From: Candidatus Chloroploca mongolica
GTDB taxonomy: Bacteria; Chloroflexota; Chloroflexia; Chloroflexales; Chloroflexaceae
Direction: 5' to 3'
DNA length: 64,000 nucleotides
Assembly: GCF_004762035.2 (NCBI RefSeq)
Contig: NZ_SIJK02000002.1
Coordinates: 39,628 to 103,627, forward strand
Shown here: positions 25,530 through 34,673 of the stretch, piece by piece
Position numbering within the stretch: position 1 is the first letter of the stretch
How the letters are laid out: every line of letters begins with the position of its first letter
Made by a program: the position numbers and the translations under genes
Notes under the pieces: model-generated
The model's input: the letters and a program-made list of their open reading frames with translations, nothing else
What the model was told of the DNA's origin: nothing
Databases searched by the model: none

Positions 25530-27689
25530 TTAAACAAAGACAACCAGCGTCGAAACAAGCATCGCAAACGCACAGACTGGCCAATAGAGCAACTTGGGCA
25601 ACAGGTGATCGCCATAGGTGATCAGCGGCAGGTTTGGCGCACGCACCAGCAAAAAGGCATCGAAGATCACCGCAACGACCACCAGATAGAGCAACAAATA
25701 GAGGTGTTCGAGATACGTGATGCCAATGGCCGCAACATTCTCACGCAAGGCCGTATGGGCCAGCGCAATGACGAAGAAGAGGGCCGCCGCATAACTGAGC
25801 GCTGCCACAAGATCCTGGCGGTCACTGATCTGGCGATCCGACATCAAAAACGCAAACACGAGCACCAGCGTCACCATCCCGGGGAGCAAATAGGCAATGA
25901 AGGGACCAACCACCTGGCGCTGCAGCGTCAACGTGAAAAAGAGTTCGGGCGGAGCAAGCCGGTCAGCCCGCCGACTGAGGCCCAGGCTCGCACCTTCTTT
26001 CCGCTCACGCAGCGTAAAATAACTGTTTTCGAGCTGCCACTGGTTGAGCCAGATCGCCCCATCGACCCCTGGCAGAGCCGAGGGCCGGAGCAACGGATAG
26101 GCTTCGAGATCAGGGGTCAGCATAACATTCTCATCAAGCTCGGCAGGTTGCAACGAGACCTCAACCTTGCGGGTATCAAACGGAAAGCGCAGCGGATCAA
26201 ACCGTTGCTGCAGCACAATGCCAATCCGCCAGACGATCAACTCGCCATCACCATCGCGCACCCGTGCTGCCTCCTCAATTGGCAGCAACTCACCAATCGT
26301 CTGGTACAACGCAAACCCGCGTACAACCTCTTCAGGGATTGTATCGGCATACCACTGCCAGATGATCGCATTGATCGTCACCGTCGTCGGCGTCGGAAAC
26401 TGCAACGCCGTCAACTCAATCCCCGTCGGCACCACAAAAGGCTGCTCATCGCCATGCAGCCCCTCGCGATAGCGCTCAACGATCCGCTCAACCGTCGCAC
26501 GGCTCGTCAGCGCCAGGCTCGCCTGGTCACGGGTGAGCGCACTAAGCCACCACGTCAACCCGATCAACCCGACACAGACCCCGGTAAAAACCAGCGCGAC
26601 AAGCCAGAGTTCACGCCGCCCACCGTATTCCACCCGCACCACCAGCGCGGTCAGCAGCACAATGAGACCACCCGAGGTCAGCCCGAGTGCCACCAAATTG
26701 CGGAGCGTTGCCTCGGCGGGGGGGAACATATCAGCGGCATCGATCACCACCCCGACCACCCCGCCATTCGCCTCGAGTGGCACCAGAAAAAACCAGGCCT
26801 GGCGACCAGTCACGGCATCAGGCTGCCGAAGCTCAACCACCTCACCGGCGAGCGCACGGCGAACCGCCGCCTGCACCGCTTCATCATAGCCACTCGTCGG
26901 GTCAAAGATCGAACGGCGGGCCACAAACCGCACATCAGGGTGGCTCAAAAACGTCCCATCAGCCGTCACAATAAACCCATAGCCTTGGCCCCCGAGTTCA
27001 AGACGCGCCATCAACTGGCGCATCCCCCGGGTCGAAAAATCGACTGTCACCAACCCGGCGGGCGCAGTATCAGCGGGGTCAACCCGAGCAAAAGGCATCC
27101 CATACTCAATCAACACCTTGGCCGCGCCCGTCGCAAGAAATGGCTCACTCCACTGCGCACCCTCACGGATCGGATAATAGTACCAACCCGTCGCCGGAGC
27201 ACCGGGCTCATCCTGCGGTGGCAGCGTATAATCATAGGTCGCGCCCTCAAGCAGACCGATGCCCTGATTCGCATCGCGAAACGCATAGACCTGGGTCAAA
27301 CGGAGGGCCGGATCGCACGCAAAGGGCTCACAGGTCACTGCAACCCCATCAAGCTCGGGCTCAGCAGCGAGGAGAGCCTGGAGACGTTCAGGCACCTCGG
27401 CATAGGCAAGCGCCCCCGACGCAAGATCATCGCCAAGCGCAACCGCAAGCGCCTGCGCATCCAGCAGCGCCGTATCAATCGTCGTCGTCGCCGCCTGCGC
27501 CTCAACGCGTGCCGTCTCAAGTGCAGTGGCACTCAACTGCGCCCGCACCACCAGGAAACGGATCGCCAGAAAGAGCGTCAACAAGACCAGCACCAGCGTG
27601 CTACCGAGCAACACCCAGCGCACCCGCCGGGCCACCGCAGGGTCTCGCGACGGCGTCACCTCAAACTGACCGGGCTGCAAACGAAACAT
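25530..27689 (-). CDS. Membrane protein with Cache-type sensor domain fused to a pentameric ligand-gated ion-channel-like module
   Basis: The 719-residue protein has a membrane helix (24-48), an extracellular double-Cache-like domain (about 50-315, with GWYYYPIREGAQWSEPF and GYGFIVTADGTFLSHPD), and two more helices (329-352 and 361-384). A second extracellular domain follows (about 390-585), then four helices (about 591-617, 625-648, 660-683, 696-717). The second half follows the Cys-loop/Pro-loop receptor plan: the hallmark FPFD (502-505) without flanking cysteines, as in bacterial channels, a Pro in the first channel helix (AYLLPG), and a SDRQ start to the putative pore helix. Predicted topology places both sensor domains outside. 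Channel activity and ligand are inference. Confidence 0.7.
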   Translation of the reverse strand: MFRLQPGQFEVTPSRDPAVARRVRWVLLGSTLVLVLLTLFLAIRFLVVRAQLSATALETARVEAQAATTTIDTALLDAQALAVALGDDLASGALAYAEVPERLQALLAAEPELDGVAVTCEPFACDPALRLTQVYAFRDANQGIGLLEGATYDYTLPPQDEPGAPATGWYYYPIREGAQWSEPFLATGAAKVLIEYGMPFARVDPADTAPAGLVTVDFSTRGMRQLMARLELGGQGYGFIVTADGTFLSHPDVRFVARRSIFDPTSGYDEAVQAAVRRALAGEVVELRQPDAVTGRQAWFFLVPLEANGGVVGVVIDAADMFPPAEATLRNLVALGLTSGGLIVLLTALVVRVEYGGRRELWLVALVFTGVCVGLIGLTWWLSALTRDQASLALTSRATVERIVERYREGLHGDEQPFVVPTGIELTALQFPTPTTVTINAIIWQWYADTIPEEVVRGFALYQTIGELLPIEEAARVRDGDGELIVWRIGIVLQQRFDPLRFPFDTRKVEVSLQPAELDENVMLTPDLEAYPLLRPSALPGVDGAIWLNQWQLENSYFTLRERKEGASLGLSRRADRLAPPELFFTLTLQRQVVGPFIAYLLPGMVTLVLVFAFLMSDRQISDRQDLVAALSYAAALFFVIALAHTALRENVAAIGITYLEHLYLLLYLVVVAVIFDAFLLVRAPNLPLITYGDHLLPKLLYWPVCAFAMLVSTLVVFV

Positions 27690-27787
27690 GTGCCACCCTC
27701 ATCAACAACCACCCGCTTCTGCAACGCACCTGCTAGAGTATACCATTGCCTGGGGGTGAGGGTGGGGATGAGGGTCGAGGGCAAGAA

Positions 27788-27826
27788 CCGTGGGTATGCT
27801 GGCCGTTTTTGCCAGCACACCCACGG
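27788..27826 (-). terminator. Hairpin after the Rpn-family gene
   Basis: ccgtgggtatgctggc pairs with gccagcacacccacgg (one wobble) around a 7-nt loop, 8 bases past the stop of the upstream minus-strand gene. A short T run occurs in the loop. Likely a terminator. Confidence 0.6.
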
Positions 27827-27833
27827 GTTTAGC

Positions 27834-28817
27834 TCACCCCTGCTCCGATCCCGCCGTCGGGTCATTCGTTGTGCGACGGCTCACTTCCGCCTTCAAGGCC
27901 GCAAAGGTTTCCGGGGTGATACCCGTTGCTTGGGTGATGATCTGCCACGGGGTACCTGCGGCTAACAATTGCGCGATCACCTCAAGCTTGCCCTCCTGGC
28001 GGCCTTCCTGGCGACCTTCCTGCAAGCCCTTTTGCAAGCCTTCCTCGATCAATTCTTCCGCATAGGTCACAAGATCACCTCCTACCTGCATCTGATGCTC
28101 TTCCACCGCCTCCAGGACTTCCAGCACCAGCGCCCGCTCTTGGGTCGCAAAGAGGTACAGAAAAAAGGTACTGCGCGCTTCGGTGCCCCCCGCGGCCACC
28201 AGTTCGGCGAGCAACGGCACCGCCTGAGCCAGCACCGCCTGGGCCTGCGCCCGCATCGCTGCCATGAGCAGGAGTTGCGCAATCTGTCCCTTCAGCCCGC
28301 CCACCACCGCCGTCGGCGGCATCCCCGACTGGTCAATCAGAAGGTGGCGCACGTGCGGCGTCAGCGTCTCGTCCCACCCTGGCACCGTTGGAAAGAGATC
28401 CGCCAGGTCGGTCGAATACGTCCAGGCACTGCGCCCTTGATAGAAGACCACCGGGATAATGGGGCGTAACTGCTGTTGTTTCGGCTCAGCCTTGAACGAT
28501 TCGTCCCAGATCCGCCCCATGTAGTTCAGCAAGCGCAAGCGCATCCAGCGATCTGGTGTCGATTGATGCTCGAATAAGAGATAGAGATGCAATGGCTCTG
28601 CCGTTGCTTGCACCTGTACCGTATAGAGCAGATCCGACTCGCTCTCCTGCAACGCCGGATCGACAAAGCTCGTCTCTTCCAAGCGCAGGGTGGCCCAATC
28701 CAGCGCCTGAGCCAACGTCGGCGGCAGATGTGCCTCGAGCAAGCGCTGCGCCTCGCCAAGATCGCGAAACACGGTGCGAAACAGGGTATCGTGGGGATGT
28801 TGAATGATCCGGTGCAT
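27834..28817 (-). CDS. Rpn-family (transposase_31/YhgA-like) PD-(D/E)XK nuclease
   Basis: The 327-residue protein starts [17 protein letters not shown] and has the nuclease core [12 protein letters not shown]...LYLLFEHQS, matching the acidic and Gln/Lys positions of the PD-(D/E)XK fold in the Rpn (recombination-promoting nuclease) family. The tail has Gln/Glu/Gly repeats ([19 protein letters not shown]) followed by a small helical segment, a common variable C-terminus in these proteins. Although named transposase in databases, members act as nucleases that stimulate recombination and no terminal repeats are seen here. It stands alone between terminators. Confidence 0.88.
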   Translation of the reverse strand: MHRIIQHPHDTLFRTVFRDLGEAQRLLEAHLPPTLAQALDWATLRLEETSFVDPALQESESDLLYTVQVQATAEPLHLYLLFEHQSTPDRWMRLRLLNYMGRIWDESFKAEPKQQQLRPIIPVVFYQGRSAWTYSTDLADLFPTVPGWDETLTPHVRHLLIDQSGMPPTAVVGGLKGQIAQLLLMAAMRAQAQAVLAQAVPLLAELVAAGGTEARSTFFLYLFATQERALVLEVLEAVEEHQMQVGGDLVTYAEELIEEGLQKGLQEGRQEGRQEGKLEVIAQLLAAGTPWQIITQATGITPETFAALKAEVSRRTTNDPTAGSEQG

Positions 28818-28903
28818 GGCGCGTCCTCGTTCGCGAGTCGTGGAGGTAGTATAGCATGGTTGTGCGGTAGTTGCGCGTAGTGGAACGAGGCGCTGGGCTT
28901 AGC

Positions 28904-29368
28904 TCACAGAGCCGCTGCGTCAAACCCCAGATCAAAATGCACCACGTCTTCCCGCGTGCCGAGTTTGCTATACAACGCAAGCGCCGCTTCGTCATCGGGG
29001 GTGGTGTCGGCCTGGACGAAGATGACGGTGATGCCACGCGTTGCGGCGATCGCTTGCAAGGCGTGAATCAAGGTGGTTGCAACGCCTGCGCGTCGATGTG
29101 CAGCGGCAACCGCGAGATCATAGATATAGAGTTCGCTCCGCGCTTGCTCGAACTTGCGCAATTCGTACGCAACAAGCCCGCCGATCACCGCCCCGTTCTT
29201 CACCGCAGCCAAGGCGATGAAGGTGTCGTCGCTGAGCAACCGATGCAGATAGACTGCATCGGGACGGTTCGCGGTATAGGTCTCCATATCATCGAACGCC
29301 TCACCAAACGTGGTGAGCAGACCATCCATCAGCGGGAGATCATCCGCAGTGAGTTGGTGTATGTTCAT
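28904..29368 (-). CDS. GNAT acetyltransferase resembling AAC(3)-I aminoglycoside acetyltransferases
   Basis: The 154-residue protein follows the AAC(3)-I pattern: FGEAFDDMETYTANRPD near the start, FIALAAVKNGAVIGGLVAYEL, FEQARSELYIYDLAVAAAHRRAGVATTLI (acetyl-CoA loop with RRAGVA), and ALYSKLGTREDVVHFDLGF at the end. The length equals the family size. Known AAC(3)-I enzymes acetylate the 3-amino group of gentamicin or fortimicin. Whether this chromosomal homologue confers resistance cannot be judged from the sequence. It has no integron or transposon context beyond the neighbouring dispersed repeat. Confidence 0.85.
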   Translation of the reverse strand: MNIHQLTADDLPLMDGLLTTFGEAFDDMETYTANRPDAVYLHRLLSDDTFIALAAVKNGAVIGGLVAYELRKFEQARSELYIYDLAVAAAHRRAGVATTLIHALQAIAATRGITVIFVQADTTPDDEAALALYSKLGTREDVVHFDLGFDAAAL

Positions 29369-29384
29369 CGCATCTTATCCTTAT

Positions 29385-29581
29385 TTGACGCAAAGGCGCA
29401 AAGGCGCGAAGGTTTTTTGACGCAAAGGCGCAAAGGCGCAAAGGTTTTTTGACGCAAAGGCGCGAAGGTTTTTTGACGCAAAGGCGCGAAGGCGCGAAGG
29501 CGCGAAGGCGCGAAGGCGCGAAGGCGCGAAGGCGCGAAGGTTTGATGGATCTGTAGGCACAGCTTTGCGCCTTTGCGTCAA
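29385..29581. repeat. Expanded dispersed repeat with gcgcgaag 8-bp iterations and inverted ends
   Basis: The region starts ttgacgcaaaggcgcaaagg, repeats ttttttgacgcaaaggcgc several times, then has seven or so gcgcgaag octamers, a gtttgatgga core, and ends gctttgcgcctttgcgtcaa, which is the inverse of the left end. The family also occurs at 13834, 30701 and 34615. The long frames across it (Arg-Ala-Phe-Ala-Pro repeats) are artefacts. Confidence 0.8.
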
Positions 29582-29632
29582 CACAGGTCAACCGTCGGCG
29601 GCGGCAGATGCGCCGCTGCGTTCAAAAACCCC

Positions 29633-30427
29633 TCAGACCCCAGCCATCTCCAGCGCAATCGCCATATCCGGGCCAATTGGACTCGTCAGCAAGGCGGGAG
29701 GAATCGGCCCAACCCTGGCAACGCCACGCAGATCAAACGGCGCACGAAAACGCTCTGAGCCAAGAGTTACCAGCGCCTCACCAATAAACGGCGGCTGAAT
29801 AGTCACCGCGATGAACCAGTGCTCATCAGTACGGTGAAGACCCACATAGAGATGATACCCCGCATCTTCGGCCTCGTGCAGAATGGTCTCATCCTCATCA
29901 TCGAGCCCCCAGGCGACCCCAAGTTGCGGGGCCAGCATGCGGGCAAACCAGATCCGGGGCAGCGTAAGGTGACGAAGCATCGGTTGCGGTGGGATCACAG
30001 GTGGCTGCACTGGAGGCTGCGGCGTCGCGGGTTGAACCATCTTATCCAGAGGCATAGGTGACAACAAACCCGAAGCCTCAGCCTCTTGCAAGGCGAGCAC
30101 CATCCGATAGGTTTCGGAACAATCACGACAGACCCAGAGATGCCACCAGACATGGGGATAAGAACGAATGGCCTGTTGCGTACCTTTGTAGCGCTCCAGA
30201 TCAATATACGCGGCCAAATCATCCTGACACTGGTCACACGACGTCGCGGCTATATCCTGAGGCACCTCAAGCAAATCCGTCATAAGCAACAGCAACGCCG
30301 CACGACAGCGAGGGCAAGCGGCAACATGGTCGCATAACGCCTGTGAGGGTAATTCCAGCGAAGACGGATCTTGATGCTCAGCGAGCCAATCAAGAATGTC
30401 CGTACATATATCATTTACAAGACTCAT
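29633..30427 (-). CDS. Zinc-finger protein, candidate anti-sigma factor
   Basis: The 264-residue protein has two Cys/His clusters: CDHVAACPRCRAALL near residues 32-46 (H-x3-C-x2-C, like zf-HC2 anti-sigma factors) and CDQCQDDLAAYID with HVWWHLWVCRDCSETY near residues 64-106. The rest is a Pro-rich linker and a beta-rich C-terminal domain (EAGYHLYVGLHRTDEHWFIAV). No membrane segment is evident, so it would be a soluble zinc-binding anti-sigma. It lies downstream of an ECF sigma gene on the same strand, but with a 333-bp gap containing a hairpin. The role is inferred from motifs and location. Confidence 0.7.
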   Translation of the reverse strand: MSLVNDICTDILDWLAEHQDPSSLELPSQALCDHVAACPRCRAALLLLMTDLLEVPQDIAATSCDQCQDDLAAYIDLERYKGTQQAIRSYPHVWWHLWVCRDCSETYRMVLALQEAEASGLLSPMPLDKMVQPATPQPPVQPPVIPPQPMLRHLTLPRIWFARMLAPQLGVAWGLDDEDETILHEAEDAGYHLYVGLHRTDEHWFIAVTIQPPFIGEALVTLGSERFRAPFDLRGVARVGPIPPALLTSPIGPDMAIALEMAGV

Positions 30428-30760
30428 AGGATCACTCTATCTTCATTGCTCAAACGGTAAAGTAGCATAGCACATGTCATGCTCTGCATCAACTCACTCT
30501 CCTTCGCTACCTTCTTTGTAACAATTTATTCAGAAAAGCGCTTGCAAACCTGAGCTTATAGTAACATGAGAAATTCACAGTCACAAAGCAACACGAATCA
30601 ATCAGCGCAGAAAAACAGATACGAATACGGGTTTGCAAGGTATAGCGTTAAGACCTCACAGCTCTTCAAGAGCTGTGAGGTCTTAACTGGAGACACATCA
30701 AACCTTCGCGCCTCTGCGCCTTTGCGTCAAACAACCCATCTTCTTTGCAGCGTATTTGCC
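30428..30760. other. Intergenic region with 20-bp hairpin and a dispersed-repeat fragment
   Basis: Contains a perfect 20-bp inverted repeat (gttaagacctcacagctctt, 30647-30666, and 30668-30687, separated by one base), then a fragment of the dispersed repeat in reverse orientation (aaccttcgcgcctctgcgcc at 30701-30720, continuing to 30730). No gene seen. The hairpin could terminate the sigma-factor transcript; the part nearest 30428 should hold the promoter of the zinc-finger gene. Confidence 0.55.
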
Positions 30761-31549
30761 TTAGACGAACGGGGAAGATTCATGGTCAGCGAGCCACGCT
30801 TGAATTTCCGGGCGCGCCTTTAACAACGTGCGGGCCTGCATCAGTAACGCCCGCACCCTTGACTGGTGGAGATGGACGATTTTGCCGATCTGCTCGGTCG
30901 AAAGGTCATCAACGACGGCGAGATAGAAGATCCGGGCCGTGCGTTGATCTTTTACCCGTTCAAGTAGATCACAAACCAACGCAATCAACGCCTCGCCACA
31001 CGCCTCTTCAGCGGGCTCACAAGCGTCACAGATCACCAACGCCTCTTCAGCCATCTCATCTAATGACGCAACCCCACGCGGACGCTTCTTGGCACAAAGA
31101 TCCCGCAGTGTCCGGCGGATCGTCTGCACAACCACGGTATGCACCCAGGTTTTCAGGCTACTACGATATTGAAAATTCTTAAGCGAGCGTGACATTTCGC
31201 AGAGCGCCGCCTGAGCGAGATCGTCAGCATCAAGCGCATGATCGCCAAGTGAGGCCATCTTTCCCCTGGTAATGAACTGAACCACCTCTTGCAACCAGGT
31301 CGCCCAGAGCTGATCATGGTCTGGATGCGACCTATTTTGCAGCGCCGCAACCTGCTGATGATACAAATGGTAATTCAGCACCATCAACTCAAGCTTTGCA
31401 TGATCGACATTCTCTGGTAAACAGCGCACAAGAGACTGCGCATAACGCTCAAGCTCGCTTGCACGAAGATCCCACCCAAATTCGGCATTGCACTGAGCAA
31501 TCATGTTGAGCAACGTCATCTGATCGACTGAGGGATGCTGATACGCCAT
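30761..31549 (-). CDS. ECF-type RNA polymerase sigma factor
   Basis: The 262-residue product contains a sigma-2-like region (DADDLAQAALCEMSRSLKNF, RSSLKTWVHTVVVQTIRRTL) and a sigma-4-like helix-turn-helix (STEQIGKIVHLHQSRVRALLMQARTLL). An extra N-terminal domain of about 100 residues is unusual for small ECF factors and could respond to the neighbouring zinc-finger protein. ATG 31549 has aagagag upstream; ATG 31564 is an alternative five codons earlier. The conserved direct-repeat leaders at 34674 and 36924 are candidate targets, but this is unproven. Confidence 0.82.
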   Translation of the reverse strand: MAYQHPSVDQMTLLNMIAQCNAEFGWDLRASELERYAQSLVRCLPENVDHAKLELMVLNYHLYHQQVAALQNRSHPDHDQLWATWLQEVVQFITRGKMASLGDHALDADDLAQAALCEMSRSLKNFQYRSSLKTWVHTVVVQTIRRTLRDLCAKKRPRGVASLDEMAEEALVICDACEPAEEACGEALIALVCDLLERVKDQRTARIFYLAVVDDLSTEQIGKIVHLHQSRVRALLMQARTLLKARPEIQAWLADHESSPFV

Positions 31550-31829
31550 AGGTGCTCTCTTCATTCTGGGAAGCGAGGCTCAACACAAGAGCCAAAGAAC
31601 GTGGAAGCACACTGCTGGGATGCAGGGCAAGACGTGCTTTTCTACCCTGCAAGTATACAGCAGAAACGCAGCAGAAGAGGCCCAGATTCCGTTAAGAATT
31701 GCACACTATACTCAAGCTTGACAGGCTAGTGGGATTGTAGATTGCAGATTGTAGATTTGCGCTTGGGCGTAGCACATCTGGACAGGGTCGGTGTTGCGCT
31801 GATGCTCGAACAGGTCGCCTGGTACTGCA
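31550..31829. other. Intergenic region, no gene recognised
   Basis: Between the sigma gene and the end of the broken kinase gene. It holds a short direct repeat (attgtagattgcag / attgtagattt, about 31734-31757) and otherwise nothing I recognise. The promoter of the sigma gene should lie next to 31550-31650. Confidence 0.3.
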
Positions 31830-34089
31830 CTAGGGTGCACGAATACCGAGAATCAGAGGTGTACCCGGCTCCCACCAGCCATCAGCCGTTGGCGCACTAC
31901 TGACAACCTGGTTTGCACCGTACCTATCATACACCGAGCCAATACGGCTTCGATCCTGCATATCTTCAAGAAAAGCACTCAACGGCACGCTGCGTGCATT
32001 GAGTTCAGCCTTGACCAGATTATAGTCGATGCCCAGTAGATCACGCGGAATCTGAATAGCGCGTGGGTTAGGACGAGCAGGACGGCCCTCGCCGACAACC
32101 CAGCGCAAGACCCACCCAACTCTATCATTCCTGCCATCGTTACTGATCACACGCACCTGATACCATTCCGGCTGTCGATCATCGAGAATCGCCAGGCGAT
32201 CATTGCGGCGCACCGAGACGATCCAGTCTTCATAGGTCGTGCGATCAGGGCGTGCATAGAGCAGCACAAAAGGCTCACCAGTGCGCTTCGGGCGTGTTCC
32301 GAAATCCATCGCCGGATAGAGATCGGAACTGTAGAGGTACTCGGGAAGAACCCCACTTGCCGTGGCAATCCGTAGATAATCGTTCAGATCGAAATAGCGT
32401 CGGCTCGTATGTCCATCCAGCCGAATTTCGTAGGTACCCGCCGTAAAATCTTGGGGCACGCGAGCTAATTCAGCGATGATCTGCTCGGCATTCACCGTCA
32501 CAATGGAAAGCGTCAGACTAATCGACGGATTATCTTGCAGATACAGGCTGACATTTTGTACGGCGGCAAAGTCAGTGCCACGCAATTCTAGCGTTATTGG
32601 CAAGCGACCACTATAAAGCGCCGGCCAGCTGTGTTGACGTTCAGACTCAAGCCCATTCATCACGCTCCAACCGCTCAGCACCGGAATAAGCTCGGGGGTT
32701 GGTTCCAGGGTTGGGGTCAAGGTCGGCTCAAGCAAGGGGAGGCTTGGCTCGACAGTAGGCTCTGTTTCGGATCCGAGCGATACTGATGTTGCAGACCCGG
32801 CGACTTCTGGCGCAAAAACCGATGGGCTTGTCTGCTCAAGCGCGGCTTCTTGGGTCGCTTCAGCTTGCGCTACATTATCTGATCCCCCAGGAACAATCCG
32901 CAGCAAAGCGGTCAACATCCCGGCAAGTGCCAGGATCGCCACCAACAAGGCGACCCCAGCGACCCCACCCAGGAACTTGCGTTGGCGGCGAATATGACTA
33001 TTCTCTTCTTGCAATTCTTGCTCGGTAAGCTCAAGCTCACTGATACGCTGACGCATCACGCTGTCATCGCCGGGAGGTAAAGAGGATGGTGGTACAACTG
33101 GCGGTGTCTCCTGGGCTTGCCCTAATTCCAGCAGCGTTGCATCAAGGCGTTGGTGCAAGTCACGCACCTGCATCGCCAATTGATCACGCTCACTGCCAAG
33201 GCGCTCAACCTCAGCTTGCATAATCAAGAGTTGTTGTTGCGAATCACCCTGGGGATCCAACCCTAAAGCAACCCGAGGCTCAGGCAAACAGAGAGGCCGC
33301 AAGGCCGCGAGCATCGCTCCGGCATCAGGAAAACGGTCAGTCTGCTCATAGGCAACCGCCCGTGAGACGAGCATCACCAGCGCCTCGTCGACATATGGAT
33401 GCGACCGCAGCGCAGCCTCAATTGTTCGACGATAACGCTCATCAGCCTGTGGGGGCGGGATCTGATCTTCGTTATGGATGCCCATCAGCATCGTGAACAG
33501 AAGCACCCCTACCGCATAGACATCGGTCGCCGGACTCGTGGGTTGCGGCGGAGGAAGCTGCTCAGGAGCGGCAAACCCAGGCGAATAACCAAGAATTCTG
33601 GTTGAACCCTGTGCTTTTGCCAGGCCAAAATCAATCAGATACGGCAGGCCCGTCCTGGCATGGAGAATGATATTCTGCGGCTTAACATCGCGGTGGGTCA
33701 TCCCAAGGCGATGCAACTGAGCAAGGGTATCAAGCAAATAGATCGTCCAAGACAACACCTGCTGCACCGGCAAACCGCTATCACTCCCACTCATCCACGC
33801 GTCCAACCGATTACCGGGGATATAATTCAAGCACTAAACAGATCTGCTGATCAACTTCGATCAGATCTTCCATCTGCGGAATACGTTCAATACCAAGATT
33901 CCGCAACTGCTTAAACTCTTCAAAGAGCGCCTGGCGTTGCTCTTTTGACTCGGGACGATTCGTCTTCAGCGCAACCTGGCGCTGATGCACCTGATCAAAC
34001 GCACGATAGACATATGCAAACCCACCACCGCCGAGAAACTCCTCGATGCGGTAGCGTCGATCCAGAATCTGTCCAGGCTGAAACATCAT
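31830..34089 (-). pseudogene. Membrane Ser/Thr protein kinase interrupted by a single-base frameshift
   Basis: Two frames on the minus strand together encode one kinase. The first (34089 to 33811) gives MFQPGQILDRRYRIEEFLGGGGFAYVY and the Lys motif VALKTN, and stops after CLVLELYPR. The second continues from about 33830 with NYIPGNRLDAW, HRDVKPQNIILH, LIDFGLAK and the rest of the kinase, a membrane helix (FLGGVAGVALLVAILALAG), a Pro/Thr/Glu-rich spacer and an extracellular part with SH3-like sequence. Removing one T in gaattatatccc restores LVLEYIPGN, the normal kinase wording. So it is either a recent pseudogene, a sequencing error or a programmed shift. ATG 34089 follows gaggtgatc. Confidence 0.8.
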
Positions 34090-34196
34090 AAAGATCACCT
34101 CAATCTCTTAGTAACGACTGCGCCCGAATCGCGCTTAGCTCAGCACCGCAGCCGTTTATTCCAATTGCCCCAACCGCTGAAGAGCGCAACTGGGCC

Positions 34197-34508
34197 TTGA
34201 TGTGCCATCTTGCCACACTGATCGGCTGGATCATCCCCTTTAGCGACCTCATCATCACCGCTGTCATCTGGTCAACCCGCAAGGACACCTCCGAGTTCGT
34301 GCGCTTTCACGGCCTCGAAGCGCTCAATTATCAGATCACCTTTTATCTCGCCACAATTATTGCAGTAGCCCTCACCTGGGTACTGATTGGCATTCCACTC
34401 CTAGCCTTATTAATGATCATCGACATCACCGTCCCCATCTTCATGGCAATCAAAGCCAGCAACGGCGAAATGCGCCGCTACCCGCTGATCCTGCGCCTGG
34501 TGCAGTGA
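34197..34508 (+). CDS. DUF4870 family membrane protein, start codon unclear
   Basis: The product has three membrane segments and the DUF4870 pattern (CHLATLIGWIIPF, FVRFHGLEALNYQ, FMAIKASNGEMRRYPLILRLV). Conserved sequence seems to continue upstream of the first TTG/ATG (34197/34200): the codons before it read APTAEERNWAL, which is the usual N-terminus of the family. That stretch is open back to a stop at 34089-34091 but offers only ATT/ATC codons. The real start may be ATT at 34158 or 34164, or the 5' end may have been altered. The gene is divergent from the frameshifted kinase, whose start lies about 100 bp away. Confidence 0.75.
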   Translation: MMCHLATLIGWIIPFSDLIITAVIWSTRKDTSEFVRFHGLEALNYQITFYLATIIAVALTWVLIGIPLLALLMIIDITVPIFMAIKASNGEMRRYPLILRLVQ

Positions 34509-34614
34509 TCTGCTTGAGGTTACTGCTTGTCGTAATGGCGGTTGGTTCGCTTACTGACCTTCCTCTGGCACAGCCACTCATTGTACGCTTGGCGTCCAGA
34601 TAGATTCTCACCAC

Positions 34615-34643
34615 CCTTTGCGCCTTTGCGCCTTTGCGTCAAA
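34615..34643. repeat. Fragment of the ttgacgcaaaggcgc dispersed repeat (reverse orientation)
   Basis: ctttgcgcctttgcgccttt followed by gcgtcaaat matches the right end of the 29385-29581 repeat. The rest of the 34509-34673 gap contains nothing I recognise. Confidence 0.6.
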
Positions 34644-34673
34644 TCATCAGAAAACGTAGGTTACAAACCAATG

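Noticed and set aside
25179..27965. A very long plus-strand open frame (over 900 codons) opposite the Cache/channel-like gene
   Set aside because: It is antisense to a minus-strand gene with clear domains and a ribosome site, its composition is Arg/His/Gln/Pro-rich, as for shadow frames of GC-rich genes, and it crosses several genes and a hairpin.
27834..28817. Transposable element call for the Rpn-family gene
   Set aside because: Despite the usual database label as a transposase, no terminal inverted repeats or target duplication were seen; it is better described as a nuclease-family gene.
29340..29591. Frames with Arg-Ala-Phe-Ala-Pro repeats
   Set aside because: They translate the ttgacgcaaaggcgc dispersed repeat and gcgcgaag octamers; no start context or homology expected.
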